Positions 10,114 through 20,509 of a stretch of 64,000 nucleotides of DNA are shown in pieces. Both the position numbers and the translations under genes were made by a program. The first letter of the stretch is position 1; each line of letters opens with the position of its first letter. This DNA is from Fasciola hepatica (taxonomy: Eukaryota; Platyhelminthes; Trematoda; Plagiorchiida; Fasciolidae), in the NCBI GenBank assembly GCA_948099385.1, contig CANUEZ040000020.1, positions 4,868,501 to 4,932,500 of the forward strand, in the 5' to 3' direction. The notes under the pieces were generated by a model. It saw nothing but the letters and a program-made list of their open reading frames with translations. It was not told the DNA's origin and searched no databases.

Positions 10114-10122
10114 GTACCATCA
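10114..10122 (+). repeat. Target-site duplication, right of RTE-B
   Basis: GTACCATCA, a perfect match to 6268-6276. Confidence 0.85.
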
Positions 10123-10500
10123 GATACCTACTGCTGAACACGAAAAACCTTACACTACTTTCGAGGCTGGTGGTAACCTTTTCTAGTTTCGCCGGATACC
10201 ATTCGGGATTACCAATGGTGTAGCTTGCTTCCAACGCACTATCGATAGCATTTTGAAAGCCAAGAACCTGAAGGATACCTTCGCTTATGTCGATAATGTC
10301 ACCGTGTGTGGCATGACCGTGGATGATCACAATTACAACCGTCAACGTTTTCTAAAAACCGTAGCAAAATATGGAATAACATTACATGCTTCAAAAACTG
10401 TAACTACCAAAAAGGAAATAAAGCTCCTTGGCTATAATGTAACCCAGGTACCATCAAGCCCGACCATAACCGCATGAAACCTCCTAGTGACCTGAAGTTT
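10123..10500 (+). pseudogene. pol: Gypsy-1 reverse transcriptase, C-terminal part
   Basis: Continues the RT cut at 6276. IPTAEHEKPYTTF is followed by PFGITNGVACFQRTID (about 10200), then FAYVDNVTVCGMTVDDH (10280) and KEIKLLGYNV (10415). The catalytic box reads YVDN where gypsy elements have Y(V/L)DD, so one catalytic aspartate is replaced by asparagine. There is a stop near 10172 and a frame change after 10460. Confidence 0.8.
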
Positions 10501-10518
10501 TAACGAAGGGGGGTTGGC

Positions 10519-10977
10519 ATGTTTGCTCATTATTCTCAATGGATACCTTCATTTTCCGATAAAATCGGGCCGCTCGTTCGGAATACATTTCCTCTTCTTG
10601 TACCTGCGCCAGAGGCATTTGAACGTCTCAAACTAGACTTGGAGAGTGCCATGGTCGTAACAGTGGATTATAATATTCCACTAGTCGCCGAGACGGAAGC
10701 TTCAGATACAGCGATCGGTGTCTTATTGAGCCAAAACAACCGACCGGTGGCTTTCTTCTCTCCCACCTTGACTCCTAGTGAAAAGCATCATTCGGCTATC
10801 GAGAAGGAAGCCTGTGCAATTGCTGAAGCTATCCGAAAATGGCGTCATTATTTCTTGGATACTCATTTCAAGCTAATTAACGATCAAAGATCCGTCACCT
10901 TCATGTATGACGGAAAGCAGTCAAGCAAAATCAAGAATGATAAGATCCAGAGGTGGCGACTTGAGCTATCGGCCTAG
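10519..10977 (+). pseudogene. pol: Gypsy-1 RT connection and RNase H
   Basis: FAHYSQWIPSFSDKIGPL is the standard RT-RNase H connection. The RNase H core follows: AETEASDTAIGVLLSQ (about residue 68) and SEKHHSAIEKEACAI (about residue 95), holding the expected acidic residues. It would degrade element RNA in the RNA-DNA hybrid. The frame closes at 10975 just before the integrase linker YRPGKDN. Confidence 0.8.
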
Positions 10978-11043
10978 CATGACACAATCTACCGGCCCGG
11001 TAAAGATAATCATACACTTTCTCGCTGCACCTGTACTTCTAAT

Positions 11044-11964
11044 GTGAACGGAACTCGGTTGAAATACTTACATGACTCTTTGTGCCATCCTGGGATAATT
11101 CGCATGCTTCACTTTGTGCGCGCCGAAAATCTGCCTTACTCTGTGGATGAAGTCAGAAACATGATCCCCCGGTGCTCGGTCTGTGCAGAGATAAAACTGC
11201 GGTTTTACAAACCCGCCGAGGATCGCCTAATCAAAGCTACGCAACCGTTCAAGCGGCTGAGTATTGCCTTTAAAGGTCCACTACCTTCCACTACCTCCTG
11301 ACTGTTACTGATGAGTACTCTCGTTTCCCCTTTGCATTCGCTTGCCCAGATATATCGGCAACTACGGTGATAAAGTGTCAACAATCAGTTTCACTCGGCA
11401 TGCCCGCCTACATACACTCTGACCGAGGATCCGCTTTCGTGGCATCGGAGCTAACAGTTTCTACAAGCTAATGGGGTGGCACTCAGTCACACGACGGCAT
11501 ACGGTCCTCGAGCTAATGGCCAGGTAGAGCGTTTGAATGGAACCCCATGGAAAGCGATCTCTCTGGCCCCAAAAACAAGAAACCTTCCAATTTTGCAATG
11601 GGAATTAGTGCTTCCAGACTCATTCCACTCAATTCGCTCACTACTCTGCACTGCCACAAGCACTACTCCACATGAGCGACTGTTCTGTCATGTTCGACAC
11701 TCGACTAATGGGACTTCGATACCTACGTGGTTGACAATTCCTGGCCCCGTGTTATTGAAGCGCATGGATAAATCCTCGAAGTATGACCCTTTGGTGCAGG
11801 AAGTAAATCTAATCAGTTGTAACCCCCATTATGCACTTTTGAAACTGCCGGATGGAACAGAAAACGTTTCCATTCACCGATTGGCTCCTCGAGGCGATAC
11901 ATCTCCGCCATCCACCAATGAATCTCCATTAAGACCACCACCCAGTGACCTACCACAGGATTAG
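11044..11964 (+). pseudogene. pol: Gypsy-1 integrase (broken)
   Basis: Shows the HHCC zinc-binding domain (LHDSLCHPGIIRM ... MIPRCSVCAEIK, 11068-11200), then the core: RLSIAFKGPLPS (11258), YIHSDRGSAF (11408) and GPRANGQVERLNG (11506). The first catalytic aspartate is replaced by alanine (IAFKG instead of VDFKG); the later D and E remain. Stops near 11299 and 11368 and a shift before 11476 break the frame. The C-terminal open stretch 11476-11964 ends in a proline-rich tail after VSIHRLAPRG. It would insert the cDNA into the genome. Confidence 0.82.
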
Positions 11965-12209
11965 TCAACAAGTCCCGACGTAACTGACAGTCTTACAGTG
12001 CATGTTACTGATGATGGGCAGACACACACGGATCCCAGAGATGACAATCTATCTGAATTACTTAGTCGACAGCACCTTACACGTGCATACTCCCTACGTA
12101 ATCGAGAAGCATGAATAAACAACACGAAATGTTAGTTTCATCCGGTCAACTACTAGCCCTCTCCCTCCCACAAAAAATTGACGAACGATTCTCTTCTGGC
12201 CGGGGCGAA

Positions 12210-12378
12210 TGTTTTATTAAGTTTCGTACGCTTGCTCGTTTCGTTTTACATAGCATTTCATGAACAGTTCTCCTTTTACGTTTCAGCTGATGCACTACAA
12301 TTAATGGATGAATAAAGCGTCCTCATTCTGACTTCGTCTTCTCAATAATACTGATTTTGCCATTTCCGTTGCTGGTCT
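12210..12378 (+). repeat. Gypsy-1 3' LTR
   Basis: 169 bp beginning TGTTTTATTAAGTTTCG, aligned with 2876-3044. Shares TTAATGGATGAATAAAGCG with the 5' copy. An untranslated stretch of about 240 bp separates it from the integrase tail. Confidence 0.75.
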
Positions 12379-12676
12379 GTTTCATCTAGATTATCGGAGG
12401 CGACTGCACGTTTGAATACAATGCGCAGGGAGTTGCTGACTAATAGTCAATCTAAGGGGGAGATGGTTGAGCCCTGATTCCAAACCAACCGCGGGTGGCG
12501 TATGAGGAGGACAACGGTATGCTGACCGGCATCTATGGCGAAGGATGTACTGAGCACCCAGGTTTTTTGGCCTCATCCGAAGGGCGTATGAACTGAATAA
12601 TCAGTCACCGGCTGCCAGAGGTTCCCGGAAGAGGTGAATGAACCACACAATTGGTCACTGGCTCATCTGGACTAAC

Positions 12677-12717
12677 CCTGCTGCCTTGCAGGAAGCGCTT
12701 GGTTGCGCAAAGGCTAC
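12677..12717 (+). other. Tandem covarying hairpins in LINE 5' region (RTE-C copy)
   Basis: Hairpin 1 is CCTGC-TGCCTT-GCAGG (12677-12692). Hairpin 2 is GCGC-TTGGTT-GCGC (12695-12708). AAAGGCT follows. The stem bases differ from RTE-B and RTE-D, yet every pair stays Watson-Crick. An upstream ACTGA-ATAA-TCAGT hairpin (about 12592-12605) is also shared with RTE-D. Confidence 0.6.
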
Positions 12718-12849
12718 AGGTGCATCTTCGAATGAAAATACCCACTCTGAGGGAAGTCCTGTTCCTGCTCTCTCGCGTTCTCCTTCCTCTAATAAGTCTC
12801 AGGGAGTCCGCTTCCGCTAGCTGATGTTCTTCTTCGCCGCAGGCGTCCT

Positions 12850-13660
12850 TTTAAACTGGCCACATTAAATGTGTGAACGTTGATGCATATAGAACAGACG
12901 TTCAGCCTGTACGCTGGAGACCTTTGCCATCGACGTGTTGTGTTCAAGAAACTCGCACCTAAGGCTCCAGCTCGGCCGTTCGATTGATCCCCCCATCCAA
13001 TCCTTCTGCAAAGTTTCACTTGCGTTCGTCTGGACCCTGAAGCTGCTGCTGCCGGTCGTGCTGGTGTAGCACTATGTGAGGGCTGAATTTCCACTACTTG
13101 ACTGGATTCCAGTAGACAGTAGGTTGTGCACAGTGGGACTTAGAGGTTCGTACAAAGTAAACAAACGCCGACCCGATAGACGCAATCTATGTGTTGTCTC
13201 GGCCTATGCCCCTAAAGATTGCACCCTAAGATGCAATCAAAGATGTCTCCTACTAAAGTTACACGACTTCCTACATAAAGCAGAACGGAATGATATCGTG
13301 ATTTTAGCTGGAGACATGAATGCTAGAGTCGGCCGGCTGTCTTTGAACAAGGCGCATTTGGGAGGCTTTTTTGGCCTCGATTCTTGTCGTCCAGAAAACG
13401 GGGAACGGTTGTTTGCTCCGTGTTCAGACCACCGTCTGTTTCCCACCAATACAAACTTTAGACGTTCCAATAGCCGGTAGGCCACGTGGCGTCCGCCCTC
13501 TTTGAGTCAGCTAGAGACCCAGATAGACCACGTCGCAATCAGCTACAAATGGCGGGGCTGCATACAAGACTGCCGGTTGTACTAGGGCATTCTCCTTGAC
13601 TCCGACCACGCGTTAGTCTGCACTAAGCTGTCCACGTGCTGCAGCAATGATTAGACTGTG
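12850..13660 (+). pseudogene. RTE-C AP-like endonuclease (broken)
   Basis: LATLNV then TLMHIEQ (about 12858) is the endonuclease start, with a stop in place of the arginine codon. The best open part, 13076-13480, has LLDWIPVDSRLCTVGL, NLCVVSAYAPKDC and IVILAGDMNARVGRLS, matching the corresponding RTE-B blocks. The SDH-like end is visible only as scattered pieces (LTPTTR near 13600). It is not functional. Confidence 0.7.
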
Positions 13661-13975
13661 ATATACTGCCTGATCCGTCCTGCCTCTCAACTACCCGAAA
13701 CGCACAAGCGGAAACGCTAAGATCAACGCCACTAGATGACATCAACCAGCACTAGTCGCTTAACATTGCTTTGTATTCTGCTGGCATAGTGAGTTGTAGC
13801 CTGACTCGTCGCGTCGTTACACCCTGGATTTCGGCTGAGTCTCTGAGCCTTTTTGACGCATGCCAGTCCATCTCGGCTGGTAGTAAGCATAATAAGGCAC
13901 AGCTCATAACGACGTGAACTCAAACCAAGTCTGCGTAGGGATCACGAAATCTGGTGGTCTCGAAAAGCATCAGAA

Positions 13976-14703
13976 ATGGGACATGCTGCCAATGAGGGAA
14001 ATTTCCCCAGACTGCTTCATCTCATCCGAGTCACCGGTAGGGAGACATTAGGTGTGGGCGAAACGATCTGCGAAGCTGACGGTTTGCCTATCGACAGTTT
14101 GCAGCGGCGTTTCGTACACTGGGCGGAGCACTTTAAAGCACAGTTCAGCGTCAGTCCCGACCATAGCTGTTCCGGCACATCCGACAGACCCACCTTCTGA
14201 GGCAGAGATCCGTTAGAAAATCCAAGCCCTAAGACGTCACAAAGTGCCGGGCTCCGGTAGTCTTTCCTCAGCTTTATTTAAAGATGGTGGAATGGAGCTT
14301 GTTAGAGAACTTCAAGCTTTGTTCCCCAAGGTCTGGCACTCCGAGGAAGCTCCCTCTTGGTGGGGGGAATCGATCGCTGTCCCCATCCTCAAAAAAGGGC
14401 TCGCGCAGTGACTGTGTCCACCACAGAAGTATAAGCCTAATCCCGATAGCGTTTAAGCTGCTAGCCTCTGTCATTCTCCGCGGGTAGCAAAACACGCATG
14501 AGCAAACTCGAGAGGAACAGGCTGGGTTTCGTGTCATTCGTGGATGCATCGATCAAATCTTCACCCTCCGACTGCTGTTAGAGCAGTTACGCCTTTCAAA
14601 GGCCAACGATCGTAGTGTCTCTAGATAGTCGTCTTTGACTCTGTCGATAGGTCTGCATTATGGCACTATTTGTTAAGGAATGGTATGCCTGAGACGTGTG
14701 GGT
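13976..14703 (+). pseudogene. RTE-C linker and RT N-terminal half (broken)
   Basis: Reads GNFPRLLHLIRVTGRETLG and RRFVHWAEHFKAQFS (13976-14150), the linker also seen in RTE-D. Then ALFKDGGMELVRELQAL (14272 onward, frame-shifted), PILKKGSRSDC, SISLIPIAFKLLASV (about 14435) and GCIDQIFTLRLLLEQL (about 14545). It breaks off at NGMPE, where the gypsy fragment begins. Stops occur after 14200 and in the motif A region. Confidence 0.72.
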
Positions 14704-15233
14704 CCTCAAAGAGTTCTACATTGTAATCCGTACTACGCCCATGGTCGACTTCATGATGGAAAAGAGGACACTGTTTCAGTTTGCCAACTGACTCCTAGAA
14801 CAACTGACAGTCATAATGAAAACACAACCGAATGTGAAACAACACAGACTGAGTTACCACAGTGAATCGAATGAAACAGTTTTTAAAAGCCTGACATTCA
14901 GCCTACACCCAACCAATGCTCTGACACAAACGACAAAGGACACAATTTCGACAGACTCATTCAACAGCAGGACCGCGTTTACCCTTATTGCTCTAAGAAA
15001 CCGAGAAACTTAACGGGATGTTACATTTGTTATTCCTCTTGTTATGTATATAGCACACCCTAACGCAAGCTCAAAATCACAGCGCGGGAGAATGGCATTA
15101 TTTATCGTTTCTGCAATACAACTTTTTGTTTTCCCTTTTCAGCTCTCATACATGTATTGTATGTTGAGTAAAGACTGAATTGCGGATCTCTTTCGTTCTC
15201 TATCTACCCCTGAATCTGGCTGTAGATTACGCA
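14704..15233 (+). mobile_element. Gypsy-2: gypsy 3' fragment inside RTE-C
   Basis: NPYYAHGRLHDGKEDTVSV then CQLTPRTTDS (about 14715-14810) matches the integrase C-terminus of Gypsy-1 (NPHYALLKLPDGTENVSI). It is followed by LRNRET-stop, as at the end of Gypsy-1 (LRNREA-stop), and a putative 3' LTR starting TGTTACATTTG at 15019 with a TTGAGTAAAG signal. The rest of the element is absent. RTE-C RT resumes after it. Confidence 0.65.
15019..15233 (+). repeat. Putative LTR of Gypsy-2
   Basis: Begins TGTTACATTTGTTATTCC directly after the pol stop, in the same place as the Gypsy-1 3' LTR. The right edge (ACGCA near 15233) is set only by where RTE-C resumes. No partner LTR is present. Confidence 0.4.
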
Positions 15234-15248
15234 CATAACAAAATTTGT

Positions 15249-16248
15249 ATCGTCATATATCAGGTTGGGTTAGGACTTATGGCCAACTTTTGCTACTCTT
15301 TGACGTCCCCAGTGGAGTACGACAAGGTTGCTTTATATCCCTGTTTCTTTCCAACTTTGCTACAGAGGATGTCCTACAGAACGCTTTGTATGGTATTCCA
15401 GACGGTGGGGTTGAACTCCTTCCAGGGAACAGAGTTTTCGACTTATAGTACGCCGATGATATCGCCTTGCTGAGCGACAGAGCCCAGGCAATTCAACACT
15501 TATTGAACCGCTTGGCGATTGAGATGTCCCGATATGGTATGTGCTTTGCGCCTTCGTAGTGCAAGGTACTTCTTCAACATTAGCAGGAGCCTGTGCTTGC
15601 ACTCACCCTTAGTGGTGATCGGTTAGAGTTGGTCAACAGCCTTAAGTACCTCGGGAGCTTCATCACAGCTGGTGGTGGTGTTGGGGAGATCACACCACAA
15701 ACTGGACGGGCAGAGCAGCTTTCGCGAACTTGCTCCATCTGTGGTGGTGCGGTGACATCCGACTTTCCCTCAATGGAAGGGTGTACAGTGCCACAGTTCG
15801 TAGTGTTCTTTGCGGTTGCGAGACCTGGCCCCTCCGCGTTGAGAATGCTCGGCAGCTTTCTGTATTCGATCACCTTTGTCCCCGAAGCGTCGCTCATGTC
15901 TGGTGGGAACATAGGGTGAGCAGTGACGAGGTTCGTCGTCGTGTGTTCGGTGCTGATAACCGCTCTCTAACCGAGATAATTGCTTCACACTATCTCCGAT
16001 GGCTTGGGCACGTTTTGCATATGCCTGTCCGTCGTCTACCCTTTCGTGCTCTTTTTGCACGTGCTGGACAAGTCTGGAAGAGACGACGCGGCGGTCAGCT
16101 TATAACTTGGCTCAGGGACATGAAGAAGCTAGCTTCGGATTTGGCTTCGGTTGGTGTATCCCACCTTCCTGGTTGGGGCCTAAGAGATGAGGATTGCCGA
16201 AGGTTACAGACGCTGAAATACGGCTCGGAACCGAATTTAGTGGGGTGA
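15249..16248 (+). pseudogene. RTE-C RT C-terminal half (broken)
   Basis: Starts with GWVRTYGQLLLLFDVPSGV and RQGCFISLFLSNF (about 15263-15350). One stop precedes the catalytic YADDIALLSD (about 15448). CFAPS and SLKYLGSFITAGGG follow. The open stretch 15730-16248 holds SLNGRVYSATVRSVL, CGCETWPLRVENARQL, RWLGHVLHMPVRRLP and RGGQLITWLRDMKKLASDL, ending at a stop before the 3' UTR. Its intact RGGQLITW block shows what the shared deletion in RTE-A/B has removed. Confidence 0.78.
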
Positions 16249-16580
16249 ATGCTGTGTGGCCTGTCTGTTGACCTCCCGTTCCCCATAAAAAATTGAAAAA
16301 CAAACAAAAAAGGATTCACAAAACGTGTACGGTGAAAATATCAGAAAATTGCTTTTACTTGTTGTAGTTTTTATGTTGACTCTTATTTCCCCGACCCCGA
16401 CTTGCAATTTTTGTCTGTTGTTGTTGTTGCGTTGGCACCATGCTTGTTCTCAAGTCGGTGTGAAGTATAATATATGCTCAGTGGTATCTGTGGCGTAGGG
16501 ATGTACTGGGCACCCAGGATGTTTGGCGTCATCCGAAGGGCGTATGAACTGAGTAATCAGTCACCGGCCCCACGTTTCGT

Positions 16581-16619
16581 CCCGCTACTTTGCGGGTTGA
16601 GCTTTGGATAGCTAAAGGC
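16581..16619 (+). other. Tandem covarying hairpins in LINE 5' region (RTE-D copy)
   Basis: Hairpin 1 is CCCGC-TACTTT-GCGGG (16581-16596). Hairpin 2 is AGCT-TTGGAT-AGCT (16600-16613). AAAGGCT follows. This is the third independent set of complementary changes relative to RTE-B and RTE-C. Confidence 0.6.
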
Positions 16620-16763
16620 TCCGGTTGTGGATTGCTAAGAAAACCACCTGTCTTGGCTTGAGCAACCTGGCAGTATCGCGCCTACAAGCAAATCATGGAC
16701 TCGGACTATCTACCCCGATTGTACCATGTTTTGTTTGGCACACAGTCCGAAGTCAGACAGGTA

Positions 16764-16765
<2 letters not shown>

Positions 16766-16822
<57 letters not shown>
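16766..16822. repeat. (AT)n microsatellite
   Basis: An uninterrupted AT dinucleotide run of about 57 bp inside the 5' region of RTE-D. Confidence 0.95.
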
Positions 16823-16825
<3 letters not shown>

Positions 16826-17040
16826 GCTTTGACTTGGGCAACCTACTACTACGCCCGCAAACTGAACCATGGACTATTATAAATTAGCTTTTATCTCACG
16901 CTTTTTTGCCATCGTGAGATTGTATGCTCATCCACCACCACACTCGGAATCTATCCATCCTCTCCCCATCTGTCTAACTGTCATGTAGACCAGCCAAGTC
17001 ACTTCACTGCAGAAAAACTGTCTTACTACTGACGCCGATT

Positions 17041-17868
17041 GTGACCAGATTCCCGCCAGAACCGTCCATCCTGCGACCGCCACAACAAATCACACTACGG
17101 AGTCCATATTTCTTCAACCTCGCCTACGATTCAAATTGGCCAGCGTACACATTGGAATCGCTCTCGATCGATAGCTGCTGTCTTTCAGAGACAAGACTGC
17201 AAGACGCAAGCTCCACGACCAGACTAAAGTCCCCGGCTAATCCCAACACCAAGTTCCATCTACGCCTATCTGAAGACCCAGATGCTACAGCAGCCGGCCA
17301 GGCCGGCGCTGGAATTGCTCTGAGCCGCAGAGCTGAAGCGACCGTGTCAGTTTGGATTCTTGTCAACAGCTGACTTTGTGCAGTCCGGGTGCGAGGTTTT
17401 TGCCGAGCGACTAGACAAAGAGATCTCGCACGCGACCTATTCGTCATTTCCGTCTATGCCCCGACAGACTGCAGTCAGGGGGCAGACAAAGATGAATTCA
17501 ACCAACAACTTTATATTCTCCTGCTCAGAGCGCTCCGAACAGATATCGTGGTCCTCGCCGGAGATCTTAATGCGCGCGTCGGCTGCCTAGCAGCGAATGA
17601 ACGTCACCTAAGAGGGCAGTTCGGCCACGACTCCAATCGTTCGGACAATGGGGACAGATTGCTGACAATATGTGCTGATCGCCAGTTTTTTTTCAGCCAG
17701 CACAAGCTATCGCGACTGCAAACGACGTACCGCCACCTGACATCCCTCTTCCGCAACACAGGATTGGTTTCAAATCGACCACATGGCGATTAGCTGCCGT
17801 TGGCACGGCAGCTTGCTAGACTGTCGCTCTTACTGGTTAATCTGCCTCGAATCTGACCACGCATTAGT
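17041..17868 (+). pseudogene. RTE-D AP-like endonuclease (broken)
   Basis: IDSCCLSETRLQDASS (about 17168) opens the core. AGAGIALSRRAEATVSVW follows, then after a stop at about 17371 and a frame change LFVISVYAPTDCSQGADK (about 17440) and IVVLAGDLNARVGCLA (about 17545). The catalytic end is HMAIS and LESDHALVCA (about 17780-17870) in yet another frame. All main endonuclease blocks are present, but no single frame holds them. Confidence 0.75.
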
Positions 17869-18660
17869 CTGCGCTACTATATGCCTGAGATCTGGAGGCT
17901 CGAAGAATTCGAACCATGCTCCCCTAAATATCGACAAGCTGAACGACCCTCTAGTGCTAGTAGCCTTCCAGACTATGCTGGCCCAGACACTGGAATCCAC
18001 CGCCCCACCTGATTTCGATGAGTACTGGGAACGACTGAAGGAAGCCCTACTAAATGCCAGTGACTAGTTGTGGTACGGTCCGCCACACTCAGGGAGGTTG
18101 GATTTCTTCATACTCCTTGCTACTGCTTGAGTCGCCGACATAACTCTGCTGATGCGAGACACCACGAAGCACGCTGCGAACTCCGCTCGCGTTTGAAGAA
18201 CAGTTTGCGTGCTTATCGTGAAACGCAGTGGCCAGAACGTGCCGTTGAGATGGAAGCGGTTTCTGCTTCTGGCAACTCCAGGAAGCTCTTCCAACTCGTT
18301 TGCGCCACCAAACCACGAAAAACAGGTGCGAGACAATCCACGAAACCGATGGGACATCTATCTCCAACCTGTCGCATAAACTAGGCCATTGGGCAGAACA
18401 CCTCCACTCCCAATTTAACTGGCCACCGGCTGCTTCTACTACATCTAGCACTCCTACACTTCCCGTGTGGCCTATTCCAGACGGTGCTCTGACAGAAGCG
18501 GAAATTCCAAAGGAACTACAAATTCTTAAGCGCCACAAGGCACATGGATCAGATCGTATTCCCTCTGCACTTTTCAAAGATGGCGGGATGGTTCTGATGA
18601 GAATTGACAACCCTGTTCTTAAAGGTTTGGACGGAAGGAAGAGTTTCCGCATCCTAGGGT
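17869..18660 (+). pseudogene. RTE-D linker and truncated RT start
   Basis: After the endonuclease comes the linker: DFDEYWERLKEALLNAS (about 18013), then SASGNSRKLFQLVCATK (about 18265) and LGHWAEHLHSQFNWPPA (about 18385). The first RT block LKRHKAHGSDRIPSALF (about 18525) and KDGG are the last recognisable residues, and the frame closes at 18660. Motifs A to C are absent. Confidence 0.7.
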
Positions 18661-18702
18661 GAATCGACGACTGTGCATCTTTAAAAGAGGCTGCCGTACA
18701 CC

Positions 18703-18704
<2 letters not shown>

Positions 18705-18747
<43 letters not shown>
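18705..18747. repeat. (AT)n microsatellite
   Basis: About 43 bp of AT repeat directly at the truncated end of RTE-D. Confidence 0.95.
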
Positions 18748-18750
<3 letters not shown>

Positions 18751-20329
18751 GGATAATAACGCAAGAATATTCCTGGCCATATCATTTGCATTTGCGGTGT
18801 TCCCCACCGTCGAGTAAACGGATATGACCGATCCTCGTGGAAAGTCCAGCATATCTAGTATGTTAGAAGCATGAAGACCACGCTTCTATTACGAAGATGA
18901 CAATAATCCTGACGCTTTTTACTTACTCAGTTGAGGTGAATAACCGAAAGCCGATCGGCTCCAGCCACACTACAGAAATCGAGTGACGTAGTGCAGCGGA
19001 ACATCATGGAGAGCTAGCGTGGGATTACCAGTAGTCAACAAATTGGTCTATCCTGAATATTTAGCGAGCCTGTCCAGTCAGCGCAATGGTTCCGAATAAG
19101 TCCCAAGCAAGTCCCAATTTAGCTCCGTTTGAACCACCACGGACACTTTTTTGGGACTGTTTTTTTAACACACCAAAGATACAGCGGCTTACGTAGTTTA
19201 TTTATAGGATTCACTAGGCCATGCCACATTACTATATCTTGAGGTATCAGCCGATGAATCTTTAAGTTCCATCTGATAGAAGAATATGACTTGTAAACAT
19301 TCCCTAAAATTACTCGGCGCGACTCAGAAACTTTCCGGTGCCCAATATCCGCATAAAATGCATCATTTTGCAAAGAATCCAAGGTAAACCTCCATGCTGC
19401 GAACTATAATTAAAGCAGCGGGCGAAATCCTCCAACTTGCAGCGCATTATTAAACTATCCCCCCAAGGGACACTTTTGGGACCACTCTCACTTTGGGCTG
19501 ATCGGGCTGAAAGACGATTGAATTCCTCAATGGTGAAATTTCCCCGTGTTCCAGACATGCCCGAATCTAATGACGAGACAAAACCTCATATCAAACTGCG
19601 TATTAAATAACAGTCCATCGCGGGAGTTCTTCGGGACTAAAAATCGCATTTCTGTGCAGAGTGAGTGACCCCAATGTTCAGTCTTCCTAGGGCAGTACGG
19701 CAGTATCCCGTGGGAGCCTCGTCAGCTTATCACTTAGGACATGGACTAAGATGGAATTATAATACCTACTGACATCCTATTTGGGCTCACAAATCCTGAC
19801 AATGGGTTAGGTTTTGATCACTTGAGCTGCACAAATTGGAAAACCGACGGCAACTCACTGCAAACGTGTCTGATAAGCCTTCAGTTGAGCGTCTGATAGT
19901 GGTTCATCGTCACACAGTAGGGATAAAGTCCTATATTTACGGCGCCTCAGCGGATTCAGCCCCAGAGAGACCGCCATTTAAACAACCCAACTCGGCGACG
20001 GAAACCCCAGCAGGGCAGTGTCGACCTTGACATTAGTGCAAACCAACAAATCAAATCGAATCGGGTCACAGAGCGTAGAAGGCAGCGTGCCAGTTTTTTC
20101 CAGGTTCTTTACCGTGAGCTACTTGGATCACTCGGTACTGCTGCAAATGGAAGAAACAGAGTCAACTGCGATGATCTGTTGAAGATAGACGTATTAGGAG
20201 ACCCTCCATCCCTGCCTTTTAATCTGAAGAGTCTCTCAGGATCACTGTCCCCCGGTTAGTTATAGCTAGCTCCCATCTACCTCAAGGACAGAGGTGATGA
20301 AGGTTGAAAGCTAGAGGTGGTTCAAGATG
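18748..20329. other. Unassigned region
   Basis: No family recognised. Two overlapping minus-strand open frames (19119-19382 and 19310-19558) read like protein (for example MSGTRGNFTIEEFNRLSA and HRKVSESRRVILGNVYKS), and may be one frame-shifted remnant, but match nothing I can name. Confidence 0.35.
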
Positions 20330-20509
20330 TGAAATGGTATTGGTAAAACGGTAGGACCGTAGTAGACAACTGGAAGTGGAGAGGTTAATGACGAAGTTTG
20401 AAGGGGGATGGCGAGAAAGAAATAAAACTAAGCCAAAGACAAAAATTGGCTGGGGAATTACAACCGTACAGAGTTAAAAAGGCCAGGAGAAGGGAAAGCG
20501 AATAATGGA

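Larger units (their letters stand above)
2876..12378 (+). mobile_element. Gypsy-1: old CsRn1/Boudicca-like Ty3/gypsy LTR element split by two LINEs
   Basis: Two 169-bp terminal repeats (2876-3044, 12210-12378) flank gag, zinc knuckle, protease, RT, RNase H and integrase in gypsy order on the plus strand. The gag start GRYLRPDKFDTD and the DGTENVSIHRLAPRG integrase tail are typical of the CsRn1 clade found in flatworms. Without the two LINE insertions (3687-5363 and 6277-10113) the element would be about 4 kb. Stops, frameshifts, an altered RT catalytic box and roughly a tenth of LTR positions differing all mark an old, dead copy. Confidence 0.87.
12500..16310 (+). mobile_element. RTE-C: RTE-clade LINE, related subfamily, split by a gypsy fragment
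   Basis: A copy of a subfamily related to but distinct from RTE-A/B. Its 5' region (GGATGTACTGAGCACCCAGG at about 12544) matches RTE-D (16499). It holds tandem hairpins, a decayed endonuclease, RT, and a 3' end closing with an A-rich stretch ATAAAAAATTGAAAAAC (about 16286). A gypsy 3' piece (14704-15233) interrupts the RT between NGMPE and the TYGQL block. The 5' edge is uncertain within about 100 bp. Confidence 0.8.
16450..18690 (+). mobile_element. RTE-D: RTE-clade LINE, 3' part missing
   Basis: Same subfamily as RTE-C, with the shared 5' stretch GGGCGTATGAACTGAGTAATC at about 16537. It carries 5' hairpins, endonuclease, linker and the first part of RT. It stops after ALFKDGGMVL (about 18590) and runs into an (AT)n tract at 18705, so the rest of RT and the 3' end are lost. 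An (AT)n expansion also sits in its 5' region. Confidence 0.78.

Noticed and set aside
12381..12425. Inverted gag fragment next to the Gypsy-1 3' LTR
   Set aside because: The reverse complement reads FKRAVASDNLDE, faintly like gag FLRRVQSDDSDNLDM, but the match is too short to separate from chance.
19119..19558. Transposase (Merlin-like) on the minus strand
   Set aside because: Protein-like frames, but I could not place any conserved transposase motif or terminal repeats.
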